A stretch of 64,000 bases of DNA, from assembly GCF_030816015.1 (NCBI RefSeq), contig NZ_JAUSXN010000001.1:1054001-1118000 (forward strand), read 5' to 3'. The first letter of the stretch is position 1; each line of letters opens with the position of its first letter. Under the pieces are notes generated by a model. The model ran no database searches and was not told where the DNA came from. It was given only the letters and a program-made list of their open reading frames with translations. Source of the stretch: Pedobacter sp. W3I1. GTDB taxonomy: Bacteria > Bacteroidota > Bacteroidia > Sphingobacteriales > Sphingobacteriaceae. This document shows, piece after piece, positions 19,901-29,012 of the stretch. The position numbers and the translations under genes were made by a program.

Positions 19901-22900
19901 TTTAGCAGATGTTGGCCTATTAAACAATGTAACTGTTACCGTATTAAATGGTACTACAGTTGTAAAAACAGTACAATTAAGCGGCGGACTATTAAATCTT
20001 CAGCTATTATCAGGTAACCGTTTCGCTGCAACTATATTGGCAGGCGGCGCTTACGATAGGGTACAGGTTAGCTTCGGCGCGTTAGTTACGGCTTTAACCA
20101 GTTTAGATGTTTATGGTGCAACGGTAATTTATCCTAACCCAACGGTAACAGCAGGTGCACAAACCATCTGTGCCGGAAGTACAGCAACTTTAACTGCAAC
20201 AGCAAATGGTGGTACAACATTAGCTTGGTACGATGCTGCAACTGGTGGTACACAATTGGCCACTGGCGCAACATTTACTACACCAGCTTTAACAGCTACC
20301 ACAACTTATTATATTCAAGTAAGCAAAGGAACCTGTGCAAATGTGACCAGGATTCCGGTAACTGTAACAGTTACACCAGCATTACCAACACCCGTATTGG
20401 CAACAATTGCTAATGTTTGTGAGGGATCATCAGCAACTTTATCAGTTGCTAATCCAGATGCCACAGTAACTTATAAATGGTATGATGCTGCAGTAGGTGG
20501 AAACCTGGTTTTCACAGGCGCAGTATTCCCAACACCAGCATTAACAGCGGCTACTACCTATTATGTAGAGGCCTCTAAAGGAAGCTGTACAAGCGCTGCA
20601 CGTGCTGCCGCAGCTGTATCAGTAAATCCTCGTCCGGTTTTACCAGTAGTAACTGCAAGTTCATCAACAGTAAGTGCAGGTCAAACGGCCATTTTAACGG
20701 CTAGTTCGCCAGACCCAACCAATACTTTCAATTGGTATACTTCTAACACTTCAACTACACCAGTTTATGTAGGTGCTACTTATGTTACACCACCACTATT
20801 GGCTACTACCACTTATTATGTAGAATCTGTTTCTACCAATGGTTGTACTTCTGCAAGTCGCGTACAGGTTACCATCACAGTTGATGGAAATGGATCTCCA
20901 AACCCGGTACCATGCGAGGCGGCAACAACTCAAGTTGGTGGCGTTACAGGTGTAGCTTTATTATCGGGCGTGTTTAACCCAACATTAGCTATTGATAACG
21001 ATACACAAACAGCATCTTCATTGGTCATGCCAGTTGGAGCACTTGGTGCATCAGTTTATCAAAGAGTTGGTTTTGGTTCGTTATCTAAAATTGGCGATAC
21101 TGTACGTGTTTTAGTATCATCTCCAGGAAAACTATTATCGCTTTCGTTATTAGGAAATGCTTCAATTACCACTTATGTTGGAACCAACAGCAACGGTGAT
21201 TCGAGATTGTTAAATGATAACTTAATCAATATTCAATTGTTAAGTGGTAATACCCAGGCGCTCATCACTTTTGTACCAACGAATGTTTTCGATGGGGTAG
21301 AAGTAAGGTTAAACTCTGGTTTATTAGGTGCTTTAACATCAATCAACTTAAATTACGCCCAACGTATTTTGGTGGCACCAACTGTAGCATTAGCAAATGT
21401 TACGGCTTGTGTGGGCCAAACTGCCCAGCTTGAAGTAAGCAACCCATCAGCAAGTTTAACTTACAGATGGTACGATGCCACAGGCACTTATTTAACTGGT
21501 AAAGACGGTATCATATTTACCACACCAGTGTTAACAGGCGATACTAAATTCTATGTTGCTGCAGTTTCTGCAACTGGTTGTGTGAGTTATAAAACTGTAG
21601 TTAATGTAACTACGAACCCAGCGCCGGTAGCACCAGATCTACTTTCAGCATCTGTTAATACCTGTCCGAATACATCAGTTACTTTCCAGGTTAAAAACCC
21701 AATTGCAGGCACAACTTATAACTGGTATGATGCTGCAACAGGTGGAAATTTAGTATTTACAGGTGATAATTTTACAACACCTTTAATTACTGCTAATACC
21801 AGTTATTTTGTAGCAGCAGTTAATGGTTGTGGTTCGTCATCAGCCAGAACAGAAGGTAAAATTATATTAGGAACTATTGATGTTCCGGTAATTACACCAC
21901 CATCAATTACCATCAGCGAAGGTTCAGTTGCGGTACTAAAAGCAACGTCGAGTACAGCTGGTGCAACCATTAACTGGTACACTACTGCAAATGGAGTAGT
22001 TCCGGTATTTACTGGCGAAACTTATGTAACACCACAGTTAAGTGCAACAACAACTTATTATATAGAAGCTACCATACCTGGAGGATGTACTGCAACAAGC
22101 AGAGCAACCGTAACGGTTACTGTAATTCCTAATGGTACACCGGTAACTACGCCTTGTGGAGCGGCTACAACAACAGTTGCCAGTGGCGTAACTGGGGTGG
22201 CTATACTAGCTGGTGTTTTCAACCCTACTTTTGCGGTTGATAACGATATCAATACAGGATCAAGTTTGGTTATTCCAGTGGGATTACTTGGTGCATCTGT
22301 TTATCATCAGGTTGGCTTTACAGGATTATCAAACGTAGGCGACACTTTAAGGGTGAAAATTACCACTCCAGGTGCATTGCTTTCGGTTGGAGTATTAAAC
22401 AATTTAACGGTAACTACTTTCCAGGGTACAACCAGTAATAACGATGCGGTTTCTATATCTAACCCATTAATTAGCTTAAAATTATTAACAGGCGGAACAT
22501 CGGCCATATTAACTTTCGTACCAACCAGTAAATTTGATGGAGCAGAATTAAGATTAAGCTCAGGTCTTTTAGGGGCATTAACATCTGTTAATTTAGATTA
22601 TGCACAGCGCGTAATCACCACACCAACAGTTACAGCCGCTACAGCAAGTGCTTGTCAAGGTTCATCTGCAACATTGAGTGTGCAGAACCCACAAGCAGGC
22701 GTGGTGTACAAATGGTACTTAGGCTCAACTTATCAGGCAGGAAAAAATGGAACAACTTTCACAACAGATCCAACTTTAACTGCTGGTACTTATACGTATT
22801 CGGTAACGGCAACAGCTAATGGTTGTGAAACTTTAGGAACCAAAGTAGTGGTAACTATTTTACCTCCACCAGTAACACCGATTCCATCAACTACCAACCC

Positions 22901-25900
22901 AACTACAACTTGTATCGGCTCACCTGCAACCTTAAGTGTACAGGCAGTGGCAGGTATTACTTATAACTGGTACGATGCCGCTGTAGCCGGAAATATGTTG
23001 GTAACCAACAACAGTAGCTTTACTACATCTGCATCACTTGCAGCAGGAACATACGATTATTACGTTGAAGCAGTAAGTGGAGCGAGTTGTTCAAACTCAT
23101 CACGCACTAAGGTTTCTATTACGGTTAATCCTTCAGCAGTTGCTGCCGATGTAACGGTAACCGGAACAACATCATTATGTGCTTCTGGTACAGCAGTACT
23201 TACTGCAGCCAGTACAACAGTAACTAGTCCGGTATTTACCTGGTACAGCGATGCTGCTTTAACACAAGTTGCTTTTGTTGGCGCAATATTTAATACACCA
23301 GCAATTACCGCAACTACCAAATACTATGTTACCGTTAGCGGTACGAATAAATGTGCAAATACAGCAGGTAATGCAAAAGAGGTTACCATTACGGTAAATC
23401 CTGTTGCTACCTCAGCCGATATTAACTTAGCAGGAACAAGCACTATTTGCGGTAGCTCTTCTGTTACTTTAAATGCAACAAGCACAACAGTAACCAACCC
23501 AATATTTACCTGGTACAGCGATGCTGCCTTAACTACTGTAGCGTTTACAGGAGCTAACTTTATTACTCCTGCACTTAATGCAACCACCACTTATTATGTA
23601 ACGGTTAAAGGCGATAATAAATGTGAGAATACAGCAGCAAGCGCAAAATCGATTACCATAACGGTTAATCCTGCTGCTACTGATTCAGATATTGCAGTTA
23701 ATGGTATTACCTCGATCTGTAAAGGATCTACAGCTGCGCTGTCTGCTTCAGCAACAACAGTAATTAACCCGGTATTTACCTGGTACAGCAATGCGGCTTT
23801 AACTACTGTAGCTCATGTAGGTGCTAGCTTTACTACACCTGCACTTAATGCCACCACTACTTACTATGTAACCGTTAAAGGGGATAATAAATGTGAGAAT
23901 TTAGCCGCAAACGCTAAGGTGGTTACTGTAACCGTTAAAGATTTTGCAACAGCTGCAGATATTGCAGTAAGCAACGCTAACATCTGTTCGGGTTCTACTG
24001 TAATGTTAATGGCTTCGAGTACAACAGTTACACAGCCAGTATTTACCTGGTATAGCGATGCTTCATTAACAAGTGTAGTATTTACTGGTCCTACATTTAC
24101 GGTAACCGGATTAACAGCCACCACCACTTATTATGTAAGCGTTAAAGGTGCGAACAAATGTGAAAATAGTGCTGCAGATGCTAAAGCGGTAACCGTAACG
24201 GTTAATCCTTTGGCAACTACTACCGATATTATTCTTAGCGGAAGCACAGCTGCTTGCGCAGGATCATCGGCAGTATTAAGTGCAACATCACCAACAGTAA
24301 CTAACCCGGTATTTACCTGGTATAGCGATGCTGCTTTAACCAATGTAAGTTTCATTGGCGCAACATATACTACACCAGCTTTAAACAGTACCACCACTTA
24401 TTATGTAACTGTAAAAGGCGATAATAAATGTGAAAATGCACCTGGTACAGCTAGGGTAGTTACGATAACGGTTAACCCGGTTGCTACTGCTTCTGATATA
24501 ACAGCTGCCGATGCAACAATCTGCTCTGGATCTGGAACTACCTTGGTAGCCAGTACAGCTACAGTAACCAACCCAACATTTACCTGGTACAACGATGCTG
24601 CTTTAACTTCAGTAGCTTATGTGGGTACATCATTCGTTACCCCTGTATTAACTGCAACAACCAAATACTATGTTACGGTTAAAGGCGATAACAAATGTGA
24701 AAACTCGGGTACTACAGCTAAAGTGGTAACGGTTAATGTGAACCAGAGTGCAACGGCTGCTGATATTACTTTATCAACACCAACACTGGTATGTGGATCG
24801 GGTACAGCTGTAATCAATGCGAGCTCATCAACAGTAACCAATCCGGTATTTACCTGGTACAACGATGCTTCATTAACCAGCGTGGCCTTTACCGGACCAA
24901 TATTTACCACACCGGTATTAACTGCTACTAAAACTTATTATGTAACCGTTAAAGGAACCAATAAATGCGAAAACACTGCAGTAAATGCTGCTGCGGTAAT
25001 CATTAAAGTTAATCCGATTGCAGTTGCAAGTGATATTGTTGTAAATGGATCAACAAATATCTGCGGAGGATCTGCGGCAGTACTAACGGCAAGTAGCACA
25101 ACAGTTACTAACCCAGTATTTACCTGGTATACCAACGCAACTTTAACTAATGTAGCTTTTGTAGGTGCAGTATTTACCACACCAACATTAACAGCCAATA
25201 CTTCTTATTACCTAACTGTAAAAGGCGACAACAAGTGTGAAAGCAGTGCTGCCACAGCTAAATCAGTAAATATTGTAGTCAACTCAGTAGCTTCAGCAAC
25301 TGATGTTACAGCAACAGACGCAACAATCTGTGCAGGATCATCGGCCAGCTTAGTAGCGAGCACAACAACAGTAACCAACCCAATATTTACCTGGTACAGC
25401 GATGCTGCATTAACAACACCAGTATTTACTGGAGCAACATTTAACACACCGGCATTAATTGCAACAACTAAGTATTACCTAACAGTAAAAGGTGATAACA
25501 GATGCGAAAGTTCTGCTGCAAATGCTAAAGTGGTTACCGTTAATGTAAATGTAGTTGCAACAGCTGCCGACATTACCTTATCTACACCGGCTAGGGTGTG
25601 TGGTTCTGGAACTGCGGTAATCAATGCAAGTTCTGCTACTGTAACCAATCCGGTATTTACCTGGTACAACGATGCTTCGTTAACCAGTGTGGCCTTTACC
25701 GGACCAATATTTACCACACCGGTATTAACAGCTACTAAAACTTATTATGTAACTGTTAAAGGAACCAATAAATGTGAAAACACCGCAGCTAATGCGAAAC
25801 CAGTAACTGTTACTGTTAATCCAGGTGCTGTGGCAACAGATATTACTGTAAATGGATCAACTTCAGTTTGTGCAAGCACAACAGCAACATTGGCAGCAAC

Positions 25901-27422
25901 AAGCACAACAGTTACCAATCCGATATTTACCTGGTATAGCGATGCTACCTTAAATACAGTGGTATTTACAGGTCCAGTGTTTACTACACAGGTATTAACT
26001 GCAAATGCAACGTATTACGTAACGGTTAAAGGTGATAACAAATGTGAAAATACCGCTGCAACAGCAAGGGTAGTAGCCATTACAGTAAATGCAGCACCAA
26101 ACAATCCAGTGGTATCTGGTCCGAATGGAGGCATTTGTGCAGGTGATGGAGCCACACTAACCATAACCAATGCACAGGCAGGTGTTACTTACGAATGGTA
26201 CAATGCAGCAGTTGCTGGTAATTTATTATTCACTGGTACAACATACAACACTACCGCTTTAAGTGCTTCAACAGATTACTATATTGTAGCAATCGGTGCT
26301 GGAGGTTGTAATAACAATGGTGGCCGTGTTAAAGTAACGGTAACCGTAAATGCGAAACCTACGGTACCAACGGTTGCAGCAACATCGGTTAATGTTTGTA
26401 CAGGAAGTTCAGCGGTATTATCAGTTACAAGTTCTCAAACGGGTGTAACATACAATTGGTACACAGCAGCAGTAGGCGGAACGTTAGCCGGAACAGGTGC
26501 AAACTTTACAACACCTGCAGTTAACGCAAACATCACTTACTATGTTGAAGGAGCAAACGGAACTTGTATCTCATCATCCAGAACACCGGTAAATGTAATT
26601 GCATTACCAGTACCAGTTGCACCGACATCGGTAACAGCAGCAAATGGAACACTTTGCGCAGGTAGTTCAACTATACTAACGGTTAATAATCCGGTAGCAG
26701 GATTAGTTTACAGATGGTATGCTGCAAGCTCTGGAGGCGCTGTATTAGCAGAAGGCATAACCTTTACCACACCAAACTTAACTGCTACCACAATCTATTA
26801 TGTAGAGGCAATAGCAGTTGGTGGTTGCGCAAGCCCAACAAGAACAGGCGTTACGGTTAATGTATTGCCGGTATTAGAAAAACCAGTAGTAGTGGTGCAA
26901 AGCACAACACCAAACAGTGTAACCTTTGCATGGGCTGCGGTTGCAGGTGCTACGGCTTACGAAGTTTCGTTAGATAATGGTTTAACCTGGATCAATCCGA
27001 CAAGTGGATCAACCGGAACAACCTATTTAGCTACAGGTTTGAAACCAGATCAAAGTGTAACCATCATTGTAAGAGCTAGAGGTCAGATTGAGTGCCAAAC
27101 CAGCGCAAATTCTACTCCGGTAACGGGTAAAGCAGCTAATCCTTTTGGAGATCAGGTTTACATACCAAATGCATTTACGCCGAATAACGACGGTAAGAAT
27201 GATACCTTCTTAATCTATGGCAATACCATATCAAGTGCGAAAATGAGTATTTACACACAGTGGGGTCAATTGATATTCCAATCAGATAATGTAGCAAATG
27301 GATGGGATGGAACTTTCAAAGGTGTAAATCAACCGATCGGTGTTTATGTGTACATGGTTGATATTACATTCACAAATGGAACAACATCATTAAGAAAAGG
27401 TACAGTAACGCTGATTAGATAA
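13959..27422 (+). CDS. giant repetitive Ig-like surface adhesin with T9SS type B (gliding-associated, CHU_C) C-terminal sorting domain
   Basis: 4487 residues, with a signal peptide ending near residue 35 (LLTLFSAKSYAQ); the start at 13959 (MMK) could equally be 13962. An N-terminal unique part is followed by two 839-residue modules of exactly equal length (15342-17858 and 17859-20375), each with five putative-Ig (He_PIG-like) repeats, Ig-like domains and a roughly 150-residue domain beginning ACNAANSQN. Two diverged modules with an AATT..VTGVA domain follow, then eleven 89-90-residue Ig-like units (23145-26096), more Ig-like domains and a C-terminal domain from about residue 4395 (YIPNAFTPNNDGKNDTF ... 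WDGTFKGVNQPIGVYVYMV). That C-terminus is the gliding motility-associated/CHU_C domain used for export by the type IX secretion system. The order adhesin, PorP/SprF, OmpA matches SprB-SprF-type loci. It probably acts in attachment or surface motility; whether the cell glides cannot be seen. Confidence 0.93.
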   Translation: MMKTHTFSSRIGIFRNTCVAIIILLTLFSAKSYAQTKIFANTATKSDHVTNATNATLNDNTFASVNSYGGALLGIGAFSGELELKYPASVAAGVTSYVRIEFDGDILNRLLGGSLGTILANVGGTVILGNHSFQVGARNGASAVPPTGGNSVDGFSSDNLRLVKDANGFFYIAITPTQAYDRVFVKDVTNALLLGTNNSTKVYYSFYTSGNDPCAQAFTTGYEGTGITLDALQLGSSGVTNSERAIDSDPNNFSQLSLGILGVGSSISQNFYFATPSNPGDDINLRFSSTPALLTAGLLQNISITAYNGGTQVYTGSVPTTLNLDLLGLLNSGQAVSIPFSPGANVVYDRVKVTLGSVVTLNLTQTLNVYGVIRSAGRPTPANTAIAACYNSTVALNATTPNTNELRWYDAIEGGTALQTVAFNGTFTTPALTANKTYYVAARRLGCTAESTRIPVVITVNPQIIFNGATLANATPGFAYSKQLDVATGGTAGYTYALAAGSTLPAGLTLSSTGAITGTPTVANAYTFSVVATDSKGCNATATYNLTVTASLVLTPGALPDGLTGTVYPTQTIPAATGGTGPYTYTATGVPPGLTFNPATREITGTPTQPGIYTIPVTVVDANGNTITSNYTVKITDPLLLPPATLADGTTGTVYPTQIIPSATGGTGPYTYSATGLPPGLTFNPSTKAITGTPTTAGTYTVPVTVTDADGKTVTTNYSITVNSPLVLPAATFPDGTEGVAYATQVLPAATGGVGPYTYVATGLPAGLSFNPTTREVTGTPTQAGNYTIGVTVTDSQGKTASNTYPIKVNGTLTLPTKTLPNGIVGTSYLPQTLPAVTGGTSPYTYVATNLPPGLSFNPTTREITGTPTQGGTYNVSLTATDANNNKATTTYAITVTVNAPVVASATVCTGSTATLTVSNLQAGVTYNWYASTGSTPLVTGNNGTFVTPVVNSATVFYVEAVSGTAISSRTSVTVSVNPPATLATVTTNNQVINSGQTTTLTATADAGNTIAWFDAPTAGTQVGTGTSFTTPALTATKIYYIETTSSNGCKSASRVPVTVTVINGGGATACNAANSQNTGINGICLLCAVNGAGNSTDANASNFTRISLAVGVAATGYQQLIFPSTGVATDSIRLDLALPTGLADVGLLNNVTVTVLNGTTVVRTVQLNGGLLNLQLLSGNRFAATVLAGGVYDRVQVSFGALVSALTSLDIYGATVVYPNPTFITGAQSICSGSTATLSATANGGTTLTWFDAPTGGTQVGTGANFTTPALTTTTTYYVQVTKGTCSNTTRVPVTITVNPAIVFAGTTLTNATIASSYSKQLPVATGGTPGYTYTLAAGSTLPAGLTLSPSGLVSGTPTATGNPTFDVVATDTKGCSTTATFTLTVTPALALAPGALPNGVTGTPYTSNGIPAATGGTGPYTYSATGVPPGLTFNPATREITGTPTQIGTFTIPVTVTDANGNTITANYTLKVTDPLLLPPATLANGTTGTVYPTQTIPSATGGTTPYTYAATGLPAGLTFDPATRAISGTPTQAGTFTVPVTVTDVDGKTATNNYSITVVNPLVLPAATLPDGTEGTVYATQTLPSATGGVGPYTYVATNLPAGLTFNPATREVSGTPTQAGNYSIGVTATDSEGRTASNAYALKVIGVLSLPGATLPNGIVGTPYPTQTLPAVTGGTAPYTYLATNLPPGLSFNTATREITGTPTLGGTFTISLTATDANGNKATTAYSLTVTVDAPVVAAATVCAGSPATLSVSNLQAGVTYNWYASTGSTPLVTNNTGVFVTPAVTAPTVFYVEAVSGTAVSSRTAVNVSVNPPATAATVTTNNQVINAGQSTTLLATADAGNTIQWYDAATAGTQVGTGTSFTTPTLSATTTYYVETTNASGCKSASRVPVTVTVLNNGGGTACNAANSQNSGINGICLLCGITGAGNSTDADPSNFTRISLAVGVGGSGYQQLIFPTVGTATDSLRLDLALPTGLADVGLLNNVTVTVLNGTTVVKTVQLSGGLLNLQLLSGNRFAATILAGGAYDRVQVSFGALVTALTSLDVYGATVIYPNPTVTAGAQTICAGSTATLTATANGGTTLAWYDAATGGTQLATGATFTTPALTATTTYYIQVSKGTCANVTRIPVTVTVTPALPTPVLATIANVCEGSSATLSVANPDATVTYKWYDAAVGGNLVFTGAVFPTPALTAATTYYVEASKGSCTSAARAAAAVSVNPRPVLPVVTASSSTVSAGQTAILTASSPDPTNTFNWYTSNTSTTPVYVGATYVTPPLLATTTYYVESVSTNGCTSASRVQVTITVDGNGSPNPVPCEAATTQVGGVTGVALLSGVFNPTLAIDNDTQTASSLVMPVGALGASVYQRVGFGSLSKIGDTVRVLVSSPGKLLSLSLLGNASITTYVGTNSNGDSRLLNDNLINIQLLSGNTQALITFVPTNVFDGVEVRLNSGLLGALTSINLNYAQRILVAPTVALANVTACVGQTAQLEVSNPSASLTYRWYDATGTYLTGKDGIIFTTPVLTGDTKFYVAAVSATGCVSYKTVVNVTTNPAPVAPDLLSASVNTCPNTSVTFQVKNPIAGTTYNWYDAATGGNLVFTGDNFTTPLITANTSYFVAAVNGCGSSSARTEGKIILGTIDVPVITPPSITISEGSVAVLKATSSTAGATINWYTTANGVVPVFTGETYVTPQLSATTTYYIEATIPGGCTATSRATVTVTVIPNGTPVTTPCGAATTTVASGVTGVAILAGVFNPTFAVDNDINTGSSLVIPVGLLGASVYHQVGFTGLSNVGDTLRVKITTPGALLSVGVLNNLTVTTFQGTTSNNDAVSISNPLISLKLLTGGTSAILTFVPTSKFDGAELRLSSGLLGALTSVNLDYAQRVITTPTVTAATASACQGSSATLSVQNPQAGVVYKWYLGSTYQAGKNGTTFTTDPTLTAGTYTYSVTATANGCETLGTKVVVTILPPPVTPIPSTTNPTTTCIGSPATLSVQAVAGITYNWYDAAVAGNMLVTNNSSFTTSASLAAGTYDYYVEAVSGASCSNSSRTKVSITVNPSAVAADVTVTGTTSLCASGTAVLTAASTTVTSPVFTWYSDAALTQVAFVGAIFNTPAITATTKYYVTVSGTNKCANTAGNAKEVTITVNPVATSADINLAGTSTICGSSSVTLNATSTTVTNPIFTWYSDAALTTVAFTGANFITPALNATTTYYVTVKGDNKCENTAASAKSITITVNPAATDSDIAVNGITSICKGSTAALSASATTVINPVFTWYSNAALTTVAHVGASFTTPALNATTTYYVTVKGDNKCENLAANAKVVTVTVKDFATAADIAVSNANICSGSTVMLMASSTTVTQPVFTWYSDASLTSVVFTGPTFTVTGLTATTTYYVSVKGANKCENSAADAKAVTVTVNPLATTTDIILSGSTAACAGSSAVLSATSPTVTNPVFTWYSDAALTNVSFIGATYTTPALNSTTTYYVTVKGDNKCENAPGTARVVTITVNPVATASDITAADATICSGSGTTLVASTATVTNPTFTWYNDAALTSVAYVGTSFVTPVLTATTKYYVTVKGDNKCENSGTTAKVVTVNVNQSATAADITLSTPTLVCGSGTAVINASSSTVTNPVFTWYNDASLTSVAFTGPIFTTPVLTATKTYYVTVKGTNKCENTAVNAAAVIIKVNPIAVASDIVVNGSTNICGGSAAVLTASSTTVTNPVFTWYTNATLTNVAFVGAVFTTPTLTANTSYYLTVKGDNKCESSAATAKSVNIVVNSVASATDVTATDATICAGSSASLVASTTTVTNPIFTWYSDAALTTPVFTGATFNTPALIATTKYYLTVKGDNRCESSAANAKVVTVNVNVVATAADITLSTPARVCGSGTAVINASSATVTNPVFTWYNDASLTSVAFTGPIFTTPVLTATKTYYVTVKGTNKCENTAANAKPVTVTVNPGAVATDITVNGSTSVCASTTATLAATSTTVTNPIFTWYSDATLNTVVFTGPVFTTQVLTANATYYVTVKGDNKCENTAATARVVAITVNAAPNNPVVSGPNGGICAGDGATLTITNAQAGVTYEWYNAAVAGNLLFTGTTYNTTALSASTDYYIVAIGAGGCNNNGGRVKVTVTVNAKPTVPTVAATSVNVCTGSSAVLSVTSSQTGVTYNWYTAAVGGTLAGTGANFTTPAVNANITYYVEGANGTCISSSRTPVNVIALPVPVAPTSVTAANGTLCAGSSTILTVNNPVAGLVYRWYAASSGGAVLAEGITFTTPNLTATTIYYVEAIAVGGCASPTRTGVTVNVLPVLEKPVVVVQSTTPNSVTFAWAAVAGATAYEVSLDNGLTWINPTSGSTGTTYLATGLKPDQSVTIIVRARGQIECQTSANSTPVTGKAANPFGDQVYIPNAFTPNNDGKNDTFLIYGNTISSAKMSIYTQWGQLIFQSDNVANGWDGTFKGVNQPIGVYVYMVDITFTNGTTSLRKGTVTLIR
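15342..20375 (+). repeat. tandem duplication of an 839-codon module inside the giant adhesin
   Basis: Copy 1 runs 15342-17858 and copy 2 runs 17859-20375, each exactly 2517 bp. Both have the same domain order: five He_PIG-like repeats, two Ig-like domains, the ACNAANSQN domain and another Ig-like domain. Both copies start at a proline codon after a V-N motif. No net length change between copies despite many substitutions suggests either selection on length or homogenisation by recombination. Confidence 0.88.
23145..26096 (+). repeat. eleven tandem 89-90-residue Ig-like units
   Basis: Each unit of roughly 268 bp starts near A/S/T-D-I, has a cysteine after about 10 residues, then NPVFTWYSDAALT, TTPALNATTTYYVTVKGDNK and CEN. 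Units 6-7-8 resemble units 9-10-11 in order; units 7 and 10 share long identical nucleotide stretches such as GGCCTTTACCGGACCAATAT. This indicates a three-unit duplication or gene conversion. Confidence 0.88.
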
Positions 27423-27459
27423 GAAGAGGATTAATAATAAACAGATAAAATCAAAGACC

Positions 27460-28461
27460 ATGAAAATACTATCGGCTTTAAAAATATATGTTGCAGTGCT
27501 TGGATTGCTGCTGTGTACAGCTAAGTCCTTCGCACAAACTGATCCGCATTTTTCACAATATTATGCAAACCCGTTATATCTTAACCCGGCCTTAACGGGG
27601 GTGATAGACGGCGATTACCGTGCAACTGTAAATTTTAAACAACAATGGAGTGCACTAAACAGTTCTTTCTTAACAGGCGGAGCATCGTTCGATATGGCGC
27701 CAAAAAAGAACTTCGCATTTGGTGCAACCATTTTAAACCAAAGGGCAGGGGAGTTAGATTTTAACTACCTGTCGGCCCTGGTATCGGGTTCGTACCGTTT
27801 AAGGTTTGGCGCCGAAGGCTTGCAGATGCTGAGCTTTGGTTTACAGGCCGGCGTAATTAACCGCAGTTTCGATTTCTCTCAGGCCAGGTTTGGTAACCAG
27901 TTTAATCCAATTTCGGGCTATGATGGCGGTATGATGAGCGGCGAAACACTTTCATCTCAATCATCTTTGGTTCCTGATGTAAATGCAGGTATCATGTTTT
28001 TTGATGGTAATCCGAACAAGAACGTAAACGTTTTCTTAGGTGCAAGTGCAGCGCATTTAACCCGCCCTATGGATCGTTTCTCTGGTTCAAATTCACGTAT
28101 CCCTGTTCGTTTTACTGCACATGGCGGTGCGCGAATCAAGGCTTCAGAGTTATTGGATATTGTACCCAACGCATTGTTTATGTATCAGGGTAACACAAAC
28201 GAAGTTTCGGTAGGCGCTTATGCACAACTTAACGTTAATCCATCAGCAAACATTCTGTTTGGTGGTAACTACCGTAATAAAGATGCTGCAATTGCCTTTG
28301 TTGGTTTACAATTAAAGAATATGGTGTTCGGATTAAGTTATGATGTAAACACCTCTACCTTTAATCGTGCATCAAACAGTAACGGTGGTTTAGAGCTTTC
28401 AATATCACTTATTGGCCGTAACGGAATTATTGGTCCAAACTTCTTTTGTCCACGTTTATAA
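27460..28461 (+). CDS. PorP/SprF-family type IX secretion system membrane protein
   Basis: 333 residues with a signal peptide (AVLGLLLCTAKSFAQ) followed by the family signature TDPHFSQYYANPLYLNPALTG. The remainder is an outer-membrane beta-barrel. PorP/SprF proteins pair with T9SS type B cargo and are needed to secrete or hold the SprB-like adhesin on the surface; here the gene starts 37 bp after the giant adhesin, so a cognate pair is the natural reading. The stop lies 11 bp before the next gene, consistent with an operon. Confidence 0.95.
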   Translation: MKILSALKIYVAVLGLLLCTAKSFAQTDPHFSQYYANPLYLNPALTGVIDGDYRATVNFKQQWSALNSSFLTGGASFDMAPKKNFAFGATILNQRAGELDFNYLSALVSGSYRLRFGAEGLQMLSFGLQAGVINRSFDFSQARFGNQFNPISGYDGGMMSGETLSSQSSLVPDVNAGIMFFDGNPNKNVNVFLGASAAHLTRPMDRFSGSNSRIPVRFTAHGGARIKASELLDIVPNALFMYQGNTNEVSVGAYAQLNVNPSANILFGGNYRNKDAAIAFVGLQLKNMVFGLSYDVNTSTFNRASNSNGGLELSISLIGRNGIIGPNFFCPRL

Positions 28462-28472
28462 TAGATATCCAA

Positions 28473-29012
28473 ATGAAAAAAATATTACTCTTTTTGTTAG
28501 TGGCATTTGGCAGTTATGCAAACGCGCAGTATGTGGTGAATTATAAAAAGGTTGCAGATACTTATTTTGAGAATAAGGATTACTACGCAGCATCAACTTT
28601 TTACAAAAAAGCCTTAAAAATTACTGGCGACAGTACCCAGGCCATTTTACCATATGGGAAGGAAAGAAAATCGGCGACTGATGATAAAGTGGCAGAAGAT
28701 TATGAAGGATCGATTTATAACCTAGCAGAGTCCAGTAGATTATATAGGGAATTTAACGAGGCAGAAAAATATTATGCTATAGCGATAACCTTTACCAATA
28801 CACGGTTTAGAAAAGCCTTGTTTTATTATGCCGAAAGCTTAAGGGCAAACAAAAAATTTAACCTGGCAATTGATGCCTTTCAGCAGTTTATACAAAAAAA
28901 TCCTGGTGATGCTTTGGTAAAAGATGCCCAAAAGGAAATCGAATCATGCAAATTTGCGATCGAAGAAATGCGTTTTCCACGTTTGGTTCAAATCAAAAAA
29001 AATGCCAGCTAA
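28473..29012 (+). CDS. N-terminal part of a split OmpA/PD40 T9SS-type protein (signal peptide plus TPR)
   Basis: The start at 28473 gives a clean signal peptide (MKKILLFLLVAFGSYANAQ). TPR-like helices follow (KVADTYFENKDYYAASTFYKKALK; FRKALFYYAESLRANKKFNLAIDAFQQFI). In the usual family, a TPR region is joined to PD40 repeats, a carboxypeptidase-regulatory-like domain and an OmpA domain in one protein of roughly 650-700 residues. Here the frame ends at 29010-29012 after an A8 run at 28995-29002; with seven A the frame would read QIKKMPANVNGLGSNY straight into the next frame. So this is the first part of a frameshifted gene: a true mutation, slippage-corrected expression, or a sequencing error. 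Confidence 0.85.
   Translation: MKKILLFLLVAFGSYANAQYVVNYKKVADTYFENKDYYAASTFYKKALKITGDSTQAILPYGKERKSATDDKVAEDYEGSIYNLAESSRLYREFNEAEKYYAIAITFTNTRFRKALFYYAESLRANKKFNLAIDAFQQFIQKNPGDALVKDAQKEIESCKFAIEEMRFPRLVQIKKNAS

Noticed and set aside
22058..25717. Series of 60-90-codon minus-strand frames inside the adhesin
   Set aside because: They repeat with the Ig-like units and mirror their codon bias; they are antisense shadows.
23145..26096. Regular 268-bp repetition as a CRISPR-like or tandem satellite array
   Set aside because: The units are in frame, coding and have no constant short repeat with unique spacers.
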